64,000 nucleotides of DNA from [Clostridium] symbiosum (GCA_036419695.1 CP143946.1:4458001-4522000), one strand, 5' to 3'; positions 16,621-25,730 are shown, counted from the stretch's first letter. A program made the numbers and translations. The notes: generated from the sequence alone by a model not told the origin.

Positions 16621-17139
16621 CTATTCTATGTTTTTCCTGTACCAGGGGTGGCGCAGCCCGGTCGGAGGATAATAGCCGTCCCCGATATGCTCAAATCCCA
16701 GCTTCTTTAAAAGTTTCGCCGATGCCGCATTCTCCGGATGGTGGCCCGCCCTCAGTTCTTTTACCTTTATAACCGTGGGCATATAGGCCGTAACCGCACG
16801 GGAGGCTTCCTCGCCCAGCCCTTTTCCCCAGAACTCTTTCCGCAGATGAAATCCCGTTTCGAAAATCTCTGTTTCGTCTTCAAAGGGACGCAGTCCGCAG
16901 CATCCTATCAGTTTTCCGCTGTTTCGCTCAAACATGGGGAAATACTGTATCTTATATTTTTCAAAATTGCTGATTTCCGTCTCCAGCCGCTGTTCTATCT
17001 CTTCCTTTGTAAATCTTCCGTCTGCACAGAGATAGCGGGTTACATCCGGGTCTCCCCAGAGAAGCGCCGCCAGCTCCCTGTCCTCGGATTTCCAATGTGA
17101 AAATCCGATTCGTTCCGTCTCCATAAAATAATCGCGCAT
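16621..17139 (-). CDS. GNAT family N-acetyltransferase, RimJ/RimL type
   Basis: 172-residue acetyl-CoA-dependent acetyltransferase. The acetyl-CoA loop reads KEFWGKGLGEEAS, preceded by IGCCGLRPFEDE and followed by HPENAASAKLLKKLGFEHIGDGYY, the usual order in the RimJ/RimL/Acetyltransf_3 branch, which modifies protein N-termini or small amines. ATG 17139 is chosen as the start, with a modest AAAGG site upstream. It follows the methyltransferase gene on the same strand after a short gap and probably belongs to the same transcript. The substrate is not known. Confidence 0.8.
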   Translation of the reverse strand: MRDYFMETERIGFSHWKSEDRELAALLWGDPDVTRYLCADGRFTKEEIEQRLETEISNFEKYKIQYFPMFERNSGKLIGCCGLRPFEDETEIFETGFHLRKEFWGKGLGEEASRAVTAYMPTVIKVKELRAGHHPENAASAKLLKKLGFEHIGDGYYPPTGLRHPWYRKNIE

Positions 17140-17164
17140 GATTCTGCCTTTCACTGCCTTCCCT

Positions 17165-17812
17165 TTAATCTGCGCATCGTTTCGCCACTAAAAAGTAGTT
17201 CACAGGATGCAGAAACAATTTTTCCCTCTCCACTATCTCAAACCCGTACGCCTCAATCATCTTCTCCAGGCTCTCCGGTGAGTAGAATTCCACAAACGGC
17301 ATCTTACCGGTGTGGCTGCGGTACCATTTCCGAATTGCTTCTTTTGTAAAACTGTGCTTCAGGCAATCGGCCGCCACCGCCAGATAGCCGCCCGGTTTCA
17401 CCAGTTCTTTGAGGCGTTTCATCGCTGCGTCCTGATCCGGCATGTATAAAAGCACGTTAAAAATCATTACCGTGTCAAAAGTCCCTGGTTCCAGTTTTTC
17501 CATAAACATGTCGCCCTGCATATATTTGATATTATGAACGCCCGCTTTTTCTGTCTTTTCAACCGCCTGGCGAAGCATCTCCGGCGCCGTATCCACAGCC
17601 GTCATCTCCGCCACACTGCCGGCCAGCTCGATCGTCGTCACACCGGTGCCGCAGCCGATATCCAGCGCTTTGTCCGTCTCTTTCAGGTATTTTTTGGTGT
17701 TGTCGATGGTCTTTCTGTACGCATCCTCGTAGGTTTTTAAAATCTGCGTGTCAAATATCTCCGACCTTTTGTTCCAGTACGCTTCATTCTCTGCATATTC
17801 TTCCTGTTTCAT
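17165..17812 (-). CDS. Class I SAM-dependent methyltransferase
   Basis: 215-residue soluble methyltransferase. The SAM-binding motif I is ALDIGCGTGVTTIEL (about 48-62), with the acidic end of strand two at TAVDTAPEML and motif IV FDTVMIFNVLLYMPD. The C-terminal part (HPVNYFLVAKR) resembles small-molecule O- or N-methyltransferases of the Methyltransf_11/25 group. It sits in a minus-strand row of small enzyme genes (tandem acetyltransferase, methyltransferase, acetyltransferase) without a clear shared pathway. The substrate cannot be assigned. Confidence 0.82.
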   Translation of the reverse strand: MKQEEYAENEAYWNKRSEIFDTQILKTYEDAYRKTIDNTKKYLKETDKALDIGCGTGVTTIELAGSVAEMTAVDTAPEMLRQAVEKTEKAGVHNIKYMQGDMFMEKLEPGTFDTVMIFNVLLYMPDQDAAMKRLKELVKPGGYLAVAADCLKHSFTKEAIRKWYRSHTGKMPFVEFYSPESLEKMIEAYGFEIVEREKLFLHPVNYFLVAKRCAD

Positions 17813-17865
17813 TTTACTAATCCCCTTCTCCTATTGTTTTTGTTTCATAAATATTTAAAACCTTT

Positions 17866-18807
17866 TTACGGTTCCTGAAGCTTCATATATAAAAGCGGAT
17901 ACGGAGCTCCCTGCCCGTCGTGCTCCGTCCTCCTGTAAACTTTGAATCCTTCATGCTCATAAAATCCCCTGGCCTGTGGGTTCTGTTCATTGACGCACAC
18001 CTCATTCACGGCGTATTTCTCAACAGCATACCGGATCAGGCGGTGTCCCAGTCCCTTCCCCCTCGCCCCGGGCAGTAAGAAGAGCATTTCCAGCTTTCTT
18101 TCCGAGATTCCCATAAAACCGGCAGGCGCGCCGTTCTCATCCGTTATGGTCATCAGATAAGGCACCGTTTTGAGCGCTTCCGGCACATATCCGGCTATCT
18201 TCCCTATCTCCTGTTCCGACAGAAACAGATGGGTCTCCTTCACCGACTTTTTCCATATTTGAAACAGTTTCTCGGTTAACTCACCGTCTCTGTCCCGGTA
18301 ATCCCAGGTCCTCACCAGCGCTCCCGATTCATGTCTTCCTTTTTCCATTATCTCATATACCAGCGCCACACCGTTCCCAACCAGCCATTTATCGTGCCTC
18401 AACGTTTTATATCCAAGCGCCTCATACAATCGGCAGGCCGGGAGGGACGCATCCAGAAATACCTTGTCATACTTTGAAAAGATCTCTTTCTCCAGCTTTC
18501 TTACAATAAAGCTGCCATATCCCTTTCCCTGAAAATCGGGATGGACATAAACTCTGGTAATGTGGTCTCCCCGGAGGCTTCCTGTCCCTGCCGGACGCTG
18601 TCCTTCATAAAGAATCCAGGTATTTCCGTCATTGATGTCTTCGCCGACCGACTCTTGTGAATGGAGCTCACAGAAAAATCCCACCACCTCTTCCGGGTAA
18701 TACTTTGGATAGACCGTTTTAATTGTCTCCTGTACCAGGCCGGTTATCTGTGATGCATCTTCTTTCACGGCTTTTCTGTATTCCAGCGTCATTTCTTCCG
18801 GTGTCAT
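17866..18807 (-). CDS. Tandem GNAT acetyltransferase (two domains in one chain)
   Basis: 313-residue protein made of two complete GNAT domains. The first (about 8-150) has YVHPDFQGKGYGSFIVRKL and SLPACRLYEALGYK; the second (about 165-310) has FLLPGARGKGLGHRLIRYA and NPQARGFYEHEGFK. Both acetyl-CoA loops are intact, so both halves may be active. The start is uncertain: AGGAGA at about 18817-18822 serves either GTG 18810 or ATG 18807, while a TTG at 18846 would overlap the cupin stop. It lies directly after the cupin gene. The second half resembles small E. coli acetyltransferases of the YjaB/ElaA type; substrates are unknown. Confidence 0.8.
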   Translation of the reverse strand: MTPEEMTLEYRKAVKEDASQITGLVQETIKTVYPKYYPEEVVGFFCELHSQESVGEDINDGNTWILYEGQRPAGTGSLRGDHITRVYVHPDFQGKGYGSFIVRKLEKEIFSKYDKVFLDASLPACRLYEALGYKTLRHDKWLVGNGVALVYEIMEKGRHESGALVRTWDYRDRDGELTEKLFQIWKKSVKETHLFLSEQEIGKIAGYVPEALKTVPYLMTITDENGAPAGFMGISERKLEMLFLLPGARGKGLGHRLIRYAVEKYAVNEVCVNEQNPQARGFYEHEGFKVYRRTEHDGQGAPYPLLYMKLQEP

Positions 18808-18846
18808 CACTTCCAGTCTCCTCTCTTCCGTCTCTTCTCCGCTCAA

Positions 18847-19311
18847 TCACAGATTCGGCTCCGATGTCCAGTCTTCCAGGAACACAATTCCCCTGAATGC
18901 ATGGCTCTTTCCGTTTGATTTATGCAGATAGACATCGTCATCGGGGTAGTAACACGTATCTTCCTTTTCAACCGTCCCGATATCAAGTATCAGCAGCGGT
19001 TCCGAACCCGAATTATAATATGTATGGGAAATTTCTTTTCCCGACGGTTTTGCAATAAAATCACCTGCCGTCACTTCCTGTTCGGTATCGTTAAACCGGA
19101 GTGTCCCCTTTCCCGACAGGACATAGAAGAACTCCTCCTGCTGCGTGTGGCTGTGATATTTAGTACTGTACGCCCCAACAGGCACACTGTCCAGATTTAC
19201 ATAAATCTTTTCACTTCCCACACTTTTGCCAAGCTCTTTCGTAACCAGTCCCACGCTGTCGCTCATGGTAAATCCGTCCGGTATCTGATTAATATTTCCT
19301 ATATAATTCAT
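18847..19311 (-). CDS. Cupin-domain protein
   Basis: 154-residue single-domain cupin. Metal-binding motif one reads KYHSHTQQEEFFYVLSGKG and motif two GDFIAKPSGKEISHTYYN, so the His/His/Glu and second-motif His ligands are all present. The family includes dioxygenases, isomerases and small ligand-binding proteins; nothing in the sequence decides. It is followed without a gap by the tandem acetyltransferase on the same strand, suggesting one transcript. Confidence 0.8.
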   Translation of the reverse strand: MNYIGNINQIPDGFTMSDSVGLVTKELGKSVGSEKIYVNLDSVPVGAYSTKYHSHTQQEEFFYVLSGKGTLRFNDTEQEVTAGDFIAKPSGKEISHTYYNSGSEPLLILDIGTVEKEDTCYYPDDDVYLHKSNGKSHAFRGIVFLEDWTSEPNL

Positions 19312-19422
19312 ATATTGTCTCCTTTAAAATAAATTTTTCTCACTCTGGTTCCTGTTTTCTCCGGCACTCACTGCATTCTCTGTCATGAATGGAAAAAATT
19401 CCGCCGCAGGAAGGTTTTCCTC

Positions 19423-20568
19423 CTACTGTATCGGATTATTCCCGGTCAGATAATACTTTATCTCCTTATTAAGGCCGAGGGACAGCTCAAACTGATAGAC
19501 GGCGGCGTCTCCCTCAAAATAGAAGTCTCCCTTCCCGTCTTTTACCTTGACGGTCATATCAATGGCGTGTTCCCCGGTTCCGTCCCCTTTTCCTTCGGCC
19601 AGGACGGTAATGGTTCCGTCGGAATCTCTGTAAACAAGCTTGATTTCACCGCTCTCTCTTACCATGCTGCCTTTCACCGAAATCTCCGTCCCCTTGGGCG
19701 CTTCCACACGCACCAGGCCGCGTTTATCCTGATTCTGATGGATAATGCCCTTCAGGAGGTATGCATCTCCCTTTGATTTACTTTCAAATTCATTATAATA
19801 ACTCTGCTTTTTGTTCCCCTGTTCCTGGCCTCCAACAGCTTTCTCAACCTCAGACACCGCGCCTGTGCGAATTGCCTCCGCCGGTTTTAACGATGAATCT
19901 GAAAAATAATAGAGATAGTCGTGGCCCTTATCATCGGAGATCCGAATCGCTTCTTCAGCTTCTCCCGCGGCCGCTCCATTTACCTCCACACGCACGGCCC
20001 TGGCCGTTGCTGGATCCAGTTCCGTCTTTCCAAGTGCGTCGGAGATTGCTTCCATATTGGCCTGAAGATCATAGAGGTATGATGTTTCCACCACCTTTAC
20101 CCTCGACATGCCTTCCCCATGGTAGGCCAATACGCCGTAACCGCATTTCCCATTGTCGGCCGAAAATGTGCAGTAATAAAGCTCTGCATCTTTCTCAACC
20201 CCGGTGAGATCCCGGTTCAGAACCTCATAGCGGGCAAAACTGTCATAATTCCAGACCGGATTTGAGATTCCCTCTTCCGTCCAGCCGCCTATCAGGTTCT
20301 TAAAAATTGATTTCTGCAGCATCTTATAAGCCCGTGAGCTCTGGCCTTCATAATAGGAAGTAACGGCGTGCTGCATATCCATCGCTGCCGTACTGGTATC
20401 CGTTACTGCCGTACTGCTTCCGGTACTCTCTTTACCGGAACCCGAGGTTTGCACCGTCGCTATTGCTCCCGATGTGGACTGGGGCACCGTATCAGAAACA
20501 CCGCTGCCGGCACACGCCGTACTCATAAGACATCCTGAAAGCGCTGCGGCTAATAATATTTTTTTCAT
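19423..20568 (-). CDS. Putative lipoprotein of unknown function
   Basis: 381-residue exported protein. The N-terminus has a basic pair, a hydrophobic core and two possible lipid-attachment cysteines (LSGC at 10-13, STAC at 16-19), followed by a low-complexity Ser/Thr/Gly linker (about 20-65) typical of surface lipoproteins. The rest is soluble and polar. No family was recognised. It is a single gene with 340 bases of gene-free DNA upstream. Confidence 0.7.
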   Translation of the reverse strand: MKKILLAAALSGCLMSTACAGSGVSDTVPQSTSGAIATVQTSGSGKESTGSSTAVTDTSTAAMDMQHAVTSYYEGQSSRAYKMLQKSIFKNLIGGWTEEGISNPVWNYDSFARYEVLNRDLTGVEKDAELYYCTFSADNGKCGYGVLAYHGEGMSRVKVVETSYLYDLQANMEAISDALGKTELDPATARAVRVEVNGAAAGEAEEAIRISDDKGHDYLYYFSDSSLKPAEAIRTGAVSEVEKAVGGQEQGNKKQSYYNEFESKSKGDAYLLKGIIHQNQDKRGLVRVEAPKGTEISVKGSMVRESGEIKLVYRDSDGTITVLAEGKGDGTGEHAIDMTVKVKDGKGDFYFEGDAAVYQFELSLGLNKEIKYYLTGNNPIQ

Positions 20569-20911
20569 AGGAATCCCCCCTTAATTTCAAATTTGCTGTC
20601 CTAATAAATCCCGATACCTAACTTCTATTCTACATAACTTTATTCAAATAAGCTACTATAAATAAAGAAATACCTGATTACAAAATTATGAATCATGATA
20701 TCCCCTCCACAGGCGGATATGTGGTATAATTTTTTATAGAATCGTTTTTTACCGGCATATTACGGTTTCTGTATTCTCAACAGAAATTCACTGCAGAAAT
20801 CCTTATACTCCTATAATCCTGCCTATTCTTTTTTCGTATCCGCCGCAGAGAGCAAAGAGAAACCGGATGCTGATTAAAGCTTGCAGATATCAGGAGGCAC
20901 CAAATATAAAT
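20569..20911. other. 343-base divergent gap
   Basis: AT-rich control region between the lipoprotein gene and the M20 hydrolase gene. A TATAAT occurs at 20725-20730 on the plus strand without a convincing -35 box. No other signal or gene was seen. Confidence 0.4.
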
Positions 20912-22195
20912 ATGAAAGGAAAAACCGCTGGAAGACTCCTTCCACCGGCAGCATACAATATGAGATGTAAAATAGAACGGATACGGCATGATTTGGAATC
21001 CCTGGCCGAATTTAACATGACTCCCGGTGACGGCTGTACCAGGCTCTCCTATACGAGGGAATTCGCCCTGGCCCGGGATTATATCAGGAACGAAATGGAG
21101 GCGGCCGGTCTTAAGGTACGCGAGGACGCGGCCGGCAATCTCATCGGGCGCTATCCCGGGAAACTGGATAAGCCCGTTATCATGACGGGCAGTCATTTTG
21201 ATACCGTATTCCACGGAGGCAATTTTGACGGTCAGGCCGGCGTATGCGCGGCGATAGAGGTCGCCAGGATACTTGGGGAAAACAACTTTACTCCCTGTCA
21301 TCCTATTGATTTTATCGCCATGCCGGAGGAAGAAGGCGCAAGATTCGGCGGAGGCCTGTTTGGAAGCAGGGCCATATGCAGCGGTGTTTCCACAGATGAA
21401 CTGAAAACCCTTAAGGATGCGGACGGAGTCTCGCTATACCAGGCACTGGAAAACTACGGCCTGAATCCCGATGAAATAGGAAATGCCAGAATGCGGCCCG
21501 ACGATATTGCAGCCTTTATTGAACTGCACATCGAACAGGGGCCCGTATTGGAACAAAACGGCAAAGATATCGGTATTGTAGATGCAATCGTCAGTCTGGA
21601 GGGCTTTGATATCCTGATTAAAGGGAGAGCCGACCATGCAGGCAGCACCCCGATGGCGATGCGTGCGGATGCCCTGGCAGCTGCGGCAAAGGCTATTTCC
21701 GCCGCCACCGACAAAGCGGTGGCGCTCGGTGACGGAACAGTCGTCACCTTTGGCTGTATCAAATCGGTTCCGGAGTCCGCCAATGTCGTTCCGTCGGAAG
21801 TACGGTTTACCGCAGACTGCAGAAGCCCCTACGTATCATCAATAGGCAGGGTCATGGAAACCTTTAGGGAAAGTCTGCGGGAAAGCGCCGGGGCCTTCCC
21901 AGATTTGTCATTCGAGATTAAAAGGAATCTCCAGGCGGAGCCTGCGATGATGGATGAAACCTTGAAAAAGCTGATTGAGGAGGCCGCCGATGAGTTGTCC
22001 TTATCCTCCATGCATCTTTTATCGGGAGCCGGACACGACACCATGAATTTCAAAGGGATATGCCCTCTGGCCATGATTTTTGTCCCAAGCAGGGGCGGAA
22101 GAAGCCACTGTCCACAGGAATGGACCGATTACCGGCAGGTTAGCGACGGAGCCGATGTGCTGCTCCGGACTGTCGTAAAAGCTGCCTCCCGGTAG
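20912..22195 (+). CDS. M20 family N-carbamoyl-L-amino acid hydrolase / allantoate amidohydrolase-like
   Basis: 427-residue zinc-dependent amidohydrolase. The metal-ligand motifs are in order: TGSHFDTVFHGGNFDGQAG (His, Asp), PEEEGARF (Glu pair), ELHIEQGP, the lid-domain GRADHAGSTPM and the C-terminal GAGHDTMNF. This pattern is shared by HyuC/AmaB and AllC enzymes that remove carbamoyl groups from N-carbamoyl amino acids or ureides. ATG 20912 follows AGGAGG (20892-20897) at a rather long 14-base spacing. The pseudogenes just downstream include an amidohydrolase-like remnant, suggesting a once larger nitrogen-salvage locus. The exact substrate is unresolved. Confidence 0.85.
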   Translation: MKGKTAGRLLPPAAYNMRCKIERIRHDLESLAEFNMTPGDGCTRLSYTREFALARDYIRNEMEAAGLKVREDAAGNLIGRYPGKLDKPVIMTGSHFDTVFHGGNFDGQAGVCAAIEVARILGENNFTPCHPIDFIAMPEEEGARFGGGLFGSRAICSGVSTDELKTLKDADGVSLYQALENYGLNPDEIGNARMRPDDIAAFIELHIEQGPVLEQNGKDIGIVDAIVSLEGFDILIKGRADHAGSTPMAMRADALAAAAKAISAATDKAVALGDGTVVTFGCIKSVPESANVVPSEVRFTADCRSPYVSSIGRVMETFRESLRESAGAFPDLSFEIKRNLQAEPAMMDETLKKLIEEAADELSLSSMHLLSGAGHDTMNFKGICPLAMIFVPSRGGRSHCPQEWTDYRQVSDGADVLLRTVVKAASR

Positions 22196-22265
22196 GTTTC
22201 ATAACAGCCGGTTCTTTCCTCCCGCCGGCTGATGGCACACTTACGGAAAGATAAGAGGAATTTAT

Positions 22266-22469
22266 ATGAACTTAATCAGCCTTTATTATTTTGTAGAGCT
22301 GGCAAAGGAGCTTCATGTTACCAACGAAAGAGGGATTCCCACCTACCGCGGCCAGATCTGTCTTCCCAAGATTCTCCCCCGCTTTTATCAGAAATGGCCC
22401 CATGTTCATATTCAACTGGTCCATGAAACCTCCGAAAAAATGGAAGCGATGCTGTTCAACGGTAATTAA
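22266..22469 (+). pseudogene. LysR-family regulator remnant (internally deleted, truncated)
   Basis: The reading starts MNLISLYYFVELAKELHVTN, the opening of a LysR helix-turn-helix, and then jumps to RGQICLPKILPRFYQKWPHVHIQLVHETSEKMEAMLFNGN, which is the beginning of a LysR effector domain. Roughly 70 residues that should lie between (rest of the DNA-binding domain and linker helix) are missing, and the frame stops at 22467 with most of the effector domain absent. It cannot make a working regulator. The decayed hydrolase gene starts immediately after the stop. Confidence 0.72.
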
Positions 22470-22471
22470 CC

Positions 22472-23117
22472 GTCGTGGGCGGTCTCGTGCTGAACCGGCA
22501 GGCCGGAGGGCTGAATCCTGTTGCGGTAGAACGCTGCGGACAGGCCGGGGGGACGCTTTTTATGGTTTCCTACACTGGATGCCCGCTGCTACCAGTCTTT
22601 TCGCCGCGGACATGATACCGGCTGTGACCTTTCCTCTTACCTCTCTGTCCTGGACGGGGACGGACGGCTGCTGCCTCAAGTGTATGAAATCTTTGAAGCC
22701 GTAAAACAGTATGGCATGATTCTCTGTACCGGTCATCTAGGTCCTGCGGAAGGAATGATACTGCTGCGCGAGGCCAGCCGCTGCGGAATAAAAAGAATGG
22801 TAATTACCCATGCGGATAACCCGGCCAACCGTTATTCCCTTGAAGAGCAGCGGGAATGCGTTTCGATGGGAGCCGTTGTTGAACACTCTTATTTTACTAC
22901 CTACTATAACCGCACCTCCTGGGAGGATTTAACCGCACAAATCCATGGGATCGGCGCTTCCCACATCTACCTGACCACGGATTTCGGGCAGACAGAGTCC
23001 CCCTTCTCCGACGAGGGCATGGAATTGTATGCAAATGGTCTTTTAGAGCACGGGATTACACCGGAGGAACTGGATCTCATGATACGCCGCAATCCGGAAG
23101 AACTGCTGCAGGGGTAG
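22472..23117 (+). pseudogene. DUF6282-like metal-dependent hydrolase remnant (truncated, frameshifted)
   Basis: Frame two from 22472 reads VVGGLVLNRQAGGLNPVAVE up to a run of six Gs at 22547-22552; the family sequence then continues in another frame as RFLWFPTLDARCYQSFRRGH and on to ILCTGHLGPAEG, VITHADNP and YLTTDFGQ, ending at 23117. The first part of the TIM-barrel hydrolase is missing and one frameshift at the G run breaks the rest. A downstream ATG at 22680 could give a 145-residue piece lacking the N-terminal metal ligands. Family recognition is from memory of DUF6282 proteins. Confidence 0.7.
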
Positions 23118-23175
23118 GGCGGAAATCAACCCTTTATTCAACGGCATCTTACTATAATCAATCTACATAAATATA

Positions 23176-23220
23176 AAGAAAGAACCGGGTGTCTGTATGC
23201 CATACCCGGCTCTTTCTTTT
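23176..23220 (+). terminator. Terminator after the hydrolase pseudogene
   Basis: A 15-base stem with one mismatch, left arm ending AACCGGGT and right arm starting ACCCGG, loop of 13 bases, then TCTTTCTTTT. It is oriented for the plus-strand transcript and faces the RraA-like gene. Confidence 0.75.
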
Positions 23221-23350
23221 CCTTAATTTATTATATCTTTTTCTATTACTCTCTTTTGCGTTGCAGCTGTTTTACTTCTCTGATACCGCTGCCGCGTCAG
23301 CGCCCTGGCTGTTATCGTTTCTTCCCGGTATTTCTTATTCTTCCGTCACA

Positions 23351-24052
23351 TTATGGTCTGTATACATCATTGATAATTTCAAATCCTTTTTCTTCCAGGG
23401 ACTTCTCAACCCAGCCGCGGTTCGCCGTTCCATTCTTCGCCGCCTCCAGTTTTTTCTCATCGGCAGCCTGAAATTTCTTTGCCTCCTCCAGAATCACAGC
23501 CGCGTCCTTTCTCGGAATACAAATCACTCCATCCGGATCCGCCAGAATAATGTCTCCCGGATTCACGCTGATGCCGCCACAGGAAATTGGAACGTTGATT
23601 TCACCTGGCCCCTCCTTATATGAGCCTCCCGGTGTCGTGCCGGTGCAGTAAACAGGGAAATCCCATTTTCCGATTTCATCGATGTCACGGATAGGGCCGT
23701 CCAGAATAATTCCGGCAATTTTTTTCGTATATTTTAAATAGGCCATCATTATCTCTCCCATCAGGGCTCTGGTATTATCCTCTTCATTGGAAACAACCAG
23801 CACATCTCCCTCTTCGCAGAAGTTCAGCGCCGCGTGAAGCGCCAGATTATCGCCGGCTCTGCCCTTTATCGTATAAGCCGGTCCCACCATCATCTGGTTT
23901 TTTGGACTGCTCACGAGCTTAATTCTGGGATTCATGGCACAGTTACGGCCCATCACATCCGCTGTATTTGATGCCGGAATACTTTTAAACTCTTCCATAA
24001 TTTCCGGATCCGGCATTTCTCTCTTTAAGTAAATTCTTTTTCCCACTGACAT
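23351..24052 (-). CDS. RraA-like protein (HMG/CHA aldolase family)
   Basis: 233-residue member of the RraA / 4-hydroxy-4-methyl-2-oxoglutarate aldolase fold. The active-site-like motif is GIILDGPIRDIDEIGKWDFPVYCTGTTPGGSYK, with the Arg-Asp pair of the aldolase branch, plus DILVVSNEEDN and the C-terminal NPGDIILADPDGVICIPR. Members cleave C-C bonds in oxaloacetate-type acids or decarboxylate oxaloacetate; a few bind RNase E. An AGGAGG site precedes the ATG. It is divergent from a 2-hydroxyacid dehydrogenase, and the two may share a keto-acid substrate. Confidence 0.85.
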   Translation of the reverse strand: MSVGKRIYLKREMPDPEIMEEFKSIPASNTADVMGRNCAMNPRIKLVSSPKNQMMVGPAYTIKGRAGDNLALHAALNFCEEGDVLVVSNEEDNTRALMGEIMMAYLKYTKKIAGIILDGPIRDIDEIGKWDFPVYCTGTTPGGSYKEGPGEINVPISCGGISVNPGDIILADPDGVICIPRKDAAVILEEAKKFQAADEKKLEAAKNGTANRGWVEKSLEEKGFEIINDVYRP

Positions 24053-24448
24053 TTTTAATTCCTCCTGTATTTTTAATCGATTTCCATAGCTATGTTTTTT
24101 CTTAATTTCATTCTAATCTAGGCATATTCATAAATCAAACAAAGAAAAACAAGCCAAGTTAACAATAAAAATTTGTTAAAATTTCCAGCATGTCAAAAAT
24201 CATTATACCTTCCACATTCATCTCTGATAAATTTTAGTAATCCGTAAAATCTGCCGCCACAAAAAGACGTTTGTGTGGTATCATAAAAGCATAATTCTTT
24301 TACCGGCGGACACGTCCGGCCGCCATCACGCGGTTCGGCTTTCCGTCCTCCGTAAAGAGTTATTTTAACTTTACAAAAACGCCGTTATGATACGAATTTT
24401 GACGTTTTTCAAGCCTATAAGTAGAGCCGCGAAAGGAGATCTGTTATT
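24053..24448. other. 396-base divergent gap
   Basis: The control region between the RraA-like gene and the 2-hydroxyacid dehydrogenase gene is AT-rich on the left side. No near-consensus promoter, riboswitch or repeat could be assigned with confidence on either strand; a weak TATGAT lies at 24386-24391. Confidence 0.4.
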
Positions 24449-25390
24449 ATGAAACTTGTTATCATTGAACCTCTTGGAGTCCCGCAGGAAAAGCTCCTGT
24501 CCATGGCGCGCGAAGCGCTTCCGAAGGATTTGGAGATCGTATATTACGACACCCGCGTTACAGGTACGCAGGAATTGATTGAGAGAGGCAAAGACGCTGA
24601 TATCATCGTTGTGTCCAACCTTCCGATGAACGGCGAAGTAATCGACGGATGCAAAAACTTAAAGCTCCTGTCCGTCGCATTTACGGGAGTTGATCACATT
24701 GCCATGGATCACTGCCGCAACAACGGCGTCATGGTCTGCAACTGTGCCGGATATTCCACCGTAGCCGTAGCCGACCTTGTATTTGGCATGGTCATCGCAC
24801 TTTACAGAAATATCATCCCATGCAATGATGTGGTCAGAAAAGAGGGAACAAAAGACGGCCTTGTCGGCTTTGAGCTGGAAGGCAAGAAGTTTGGTATCGT
24901 GGGAACTGGCGCCATCGGGCTGCGCACGGCAAAGATTGCACAGGCCTTTGGCTGCGAAGTATATGCATACAGCAGAACGGTGAAAGAAATTGAGGGAATC
25001 AAATATGTTTCCCTGGATGAACTTCTCCCCACCTGCGACATTGTTTCACTGCACACACCGCTTACGCCGGAGACAAAGGGCCTGATTGGCAAAGAAGAAC
25101 TGGCCAGGATGAAGGAAACGGCAATCCTGATTAATACGGCCCGCGGCCCTGTAGTGGACAGCGAGGCCCTGGCCGAAGCGCTGAATGCCGGCCGGATCGC
25201 CGGAGCCGGAATCGACGTATTTGAAAATGAGCCTCCGGTGAAAAAAGATCACCCGCTGCTGAATGCGAAAAATGTGATTGCGACGCCTCATATTGCGTTT
25301 GCTACAAAAGAAGCGCTGGTGAAGAGGGCTGTGATTGTGTTTGAAAATGTGGCGAAATGGGTGGATGGAACGCCTGTGAATGTGATGTGA
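24449..25390 (+). CDS. D-isomer-specific 2-hydroxyacid dehydrogenase
   Basis: NAD(P)-dependent dehydrogenase, 313 residues, cytosolic. The dinucleotide loop is GIVGTGAIGLRTAK, and the catalytic Arg, Glu and His lie in NTARGPVVD, VFENEPP and ATPHIAFAT. The family reduces 2-keto acids (pyruvate, hydroxypyruvate, glyoxylate, phosphoglycerate) in the D configuration. The ATG follows AAAGGAG. It is divergent from the RraA-like gene and followed by two terminators in series. The precise substrate is open. Confidence 0.9.
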   Translation: MKLVIIEPLGVPQEKLLSMAREALPKDLEIVYYDTRVTGTQELIERGKDADIIVVSNLPMNGEVIDGCKNLKLLSVAFTGVDHIAMDHCRNNGVMVCNCAGYSTVAVADLVFGMVIALYRNIIPCNDVVRKEGTKDGLVGFELEGKKFGIVGTGAIGLRTAKIAQAFGCEVYAYSRTVKEIEGIKYVSLDELLPTCDIVSLHTPLTPETKGLIGKEELARMKETAILINTARGPVVDSEALAEALNAGRIAGAGIDVFENEPPVKKDHPLLNAKNVIATPHIAFATKEALVKRAVIVFENVAKWVDGTPVNVM

Positions 25391-25395
25391 TTTAG

Positions 25396-25622
25396 TTGGG
25401 GGAAGGACGTTGATGGATGGATGGCGGACGGGGTGAGTTAGGGATTGGTTGTGTCTTCAGTCCCTATGTGAGGTTGTGGTGAGGGGAAATCCGGGAGAAA
25501 ACTTTCCCGCATAATTTATTGATGGGACTGAAGTTCAGGCAGGGATCGGCCCGTCCGTCATTCCGGCATCGGCTGACTGTCTCTTCCGCCAAATGGGGGA
25601 GAGGTATTGTCGCGGCCACTGC
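25396..25622 (+). repeat. Dispersed element family 1, copy A (core deleted)
   Basis: Starts TTGGGGGAAGGACG, has GTCTTCAGTCCC at 25453-25464, then the conserved AGGTTGTGGTGAGGGG and AATCCGGGAGAAAA. It jumps almost at once to the opposite end GGGACTGAAG and finishes with GGGGGAGAGGTATTGTCGCG and GCCACT (25595-25620). Order and orientation match the full copies, but the central part of the 200-base core is missing. Confidence 0.75.
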
Positions 25623-25677
25623 TTGCTTATAAACTGCCCTTTTGGCGGATTGTATTTTATTGTTGATGAATAAGCGG

Positions 25678-25730
25678 AAGGGTATCGCTAAATCACAAAA
25701 TAAAGTGATGGAACGATACCCTTGTTTTTA
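25678..25730 (+). terminator. Terminator of the 2-hydroxyacid dehydrogenase transcript
   Basis: A perfect 10-base stem AAGGGTATCG / CGATACCCTT with a further inner CAC/GTG, followed by GTTTTT. A second hairpin follows directly. Confidence 0.8.

Noticed and set aside
22315..22704. 129-codon plus-strand frame across the two pseudogenes
   Set aside because: It matches neither the LysR nor the hydrolase frame; the family-like residues are in the other two frames on each side of the G run.
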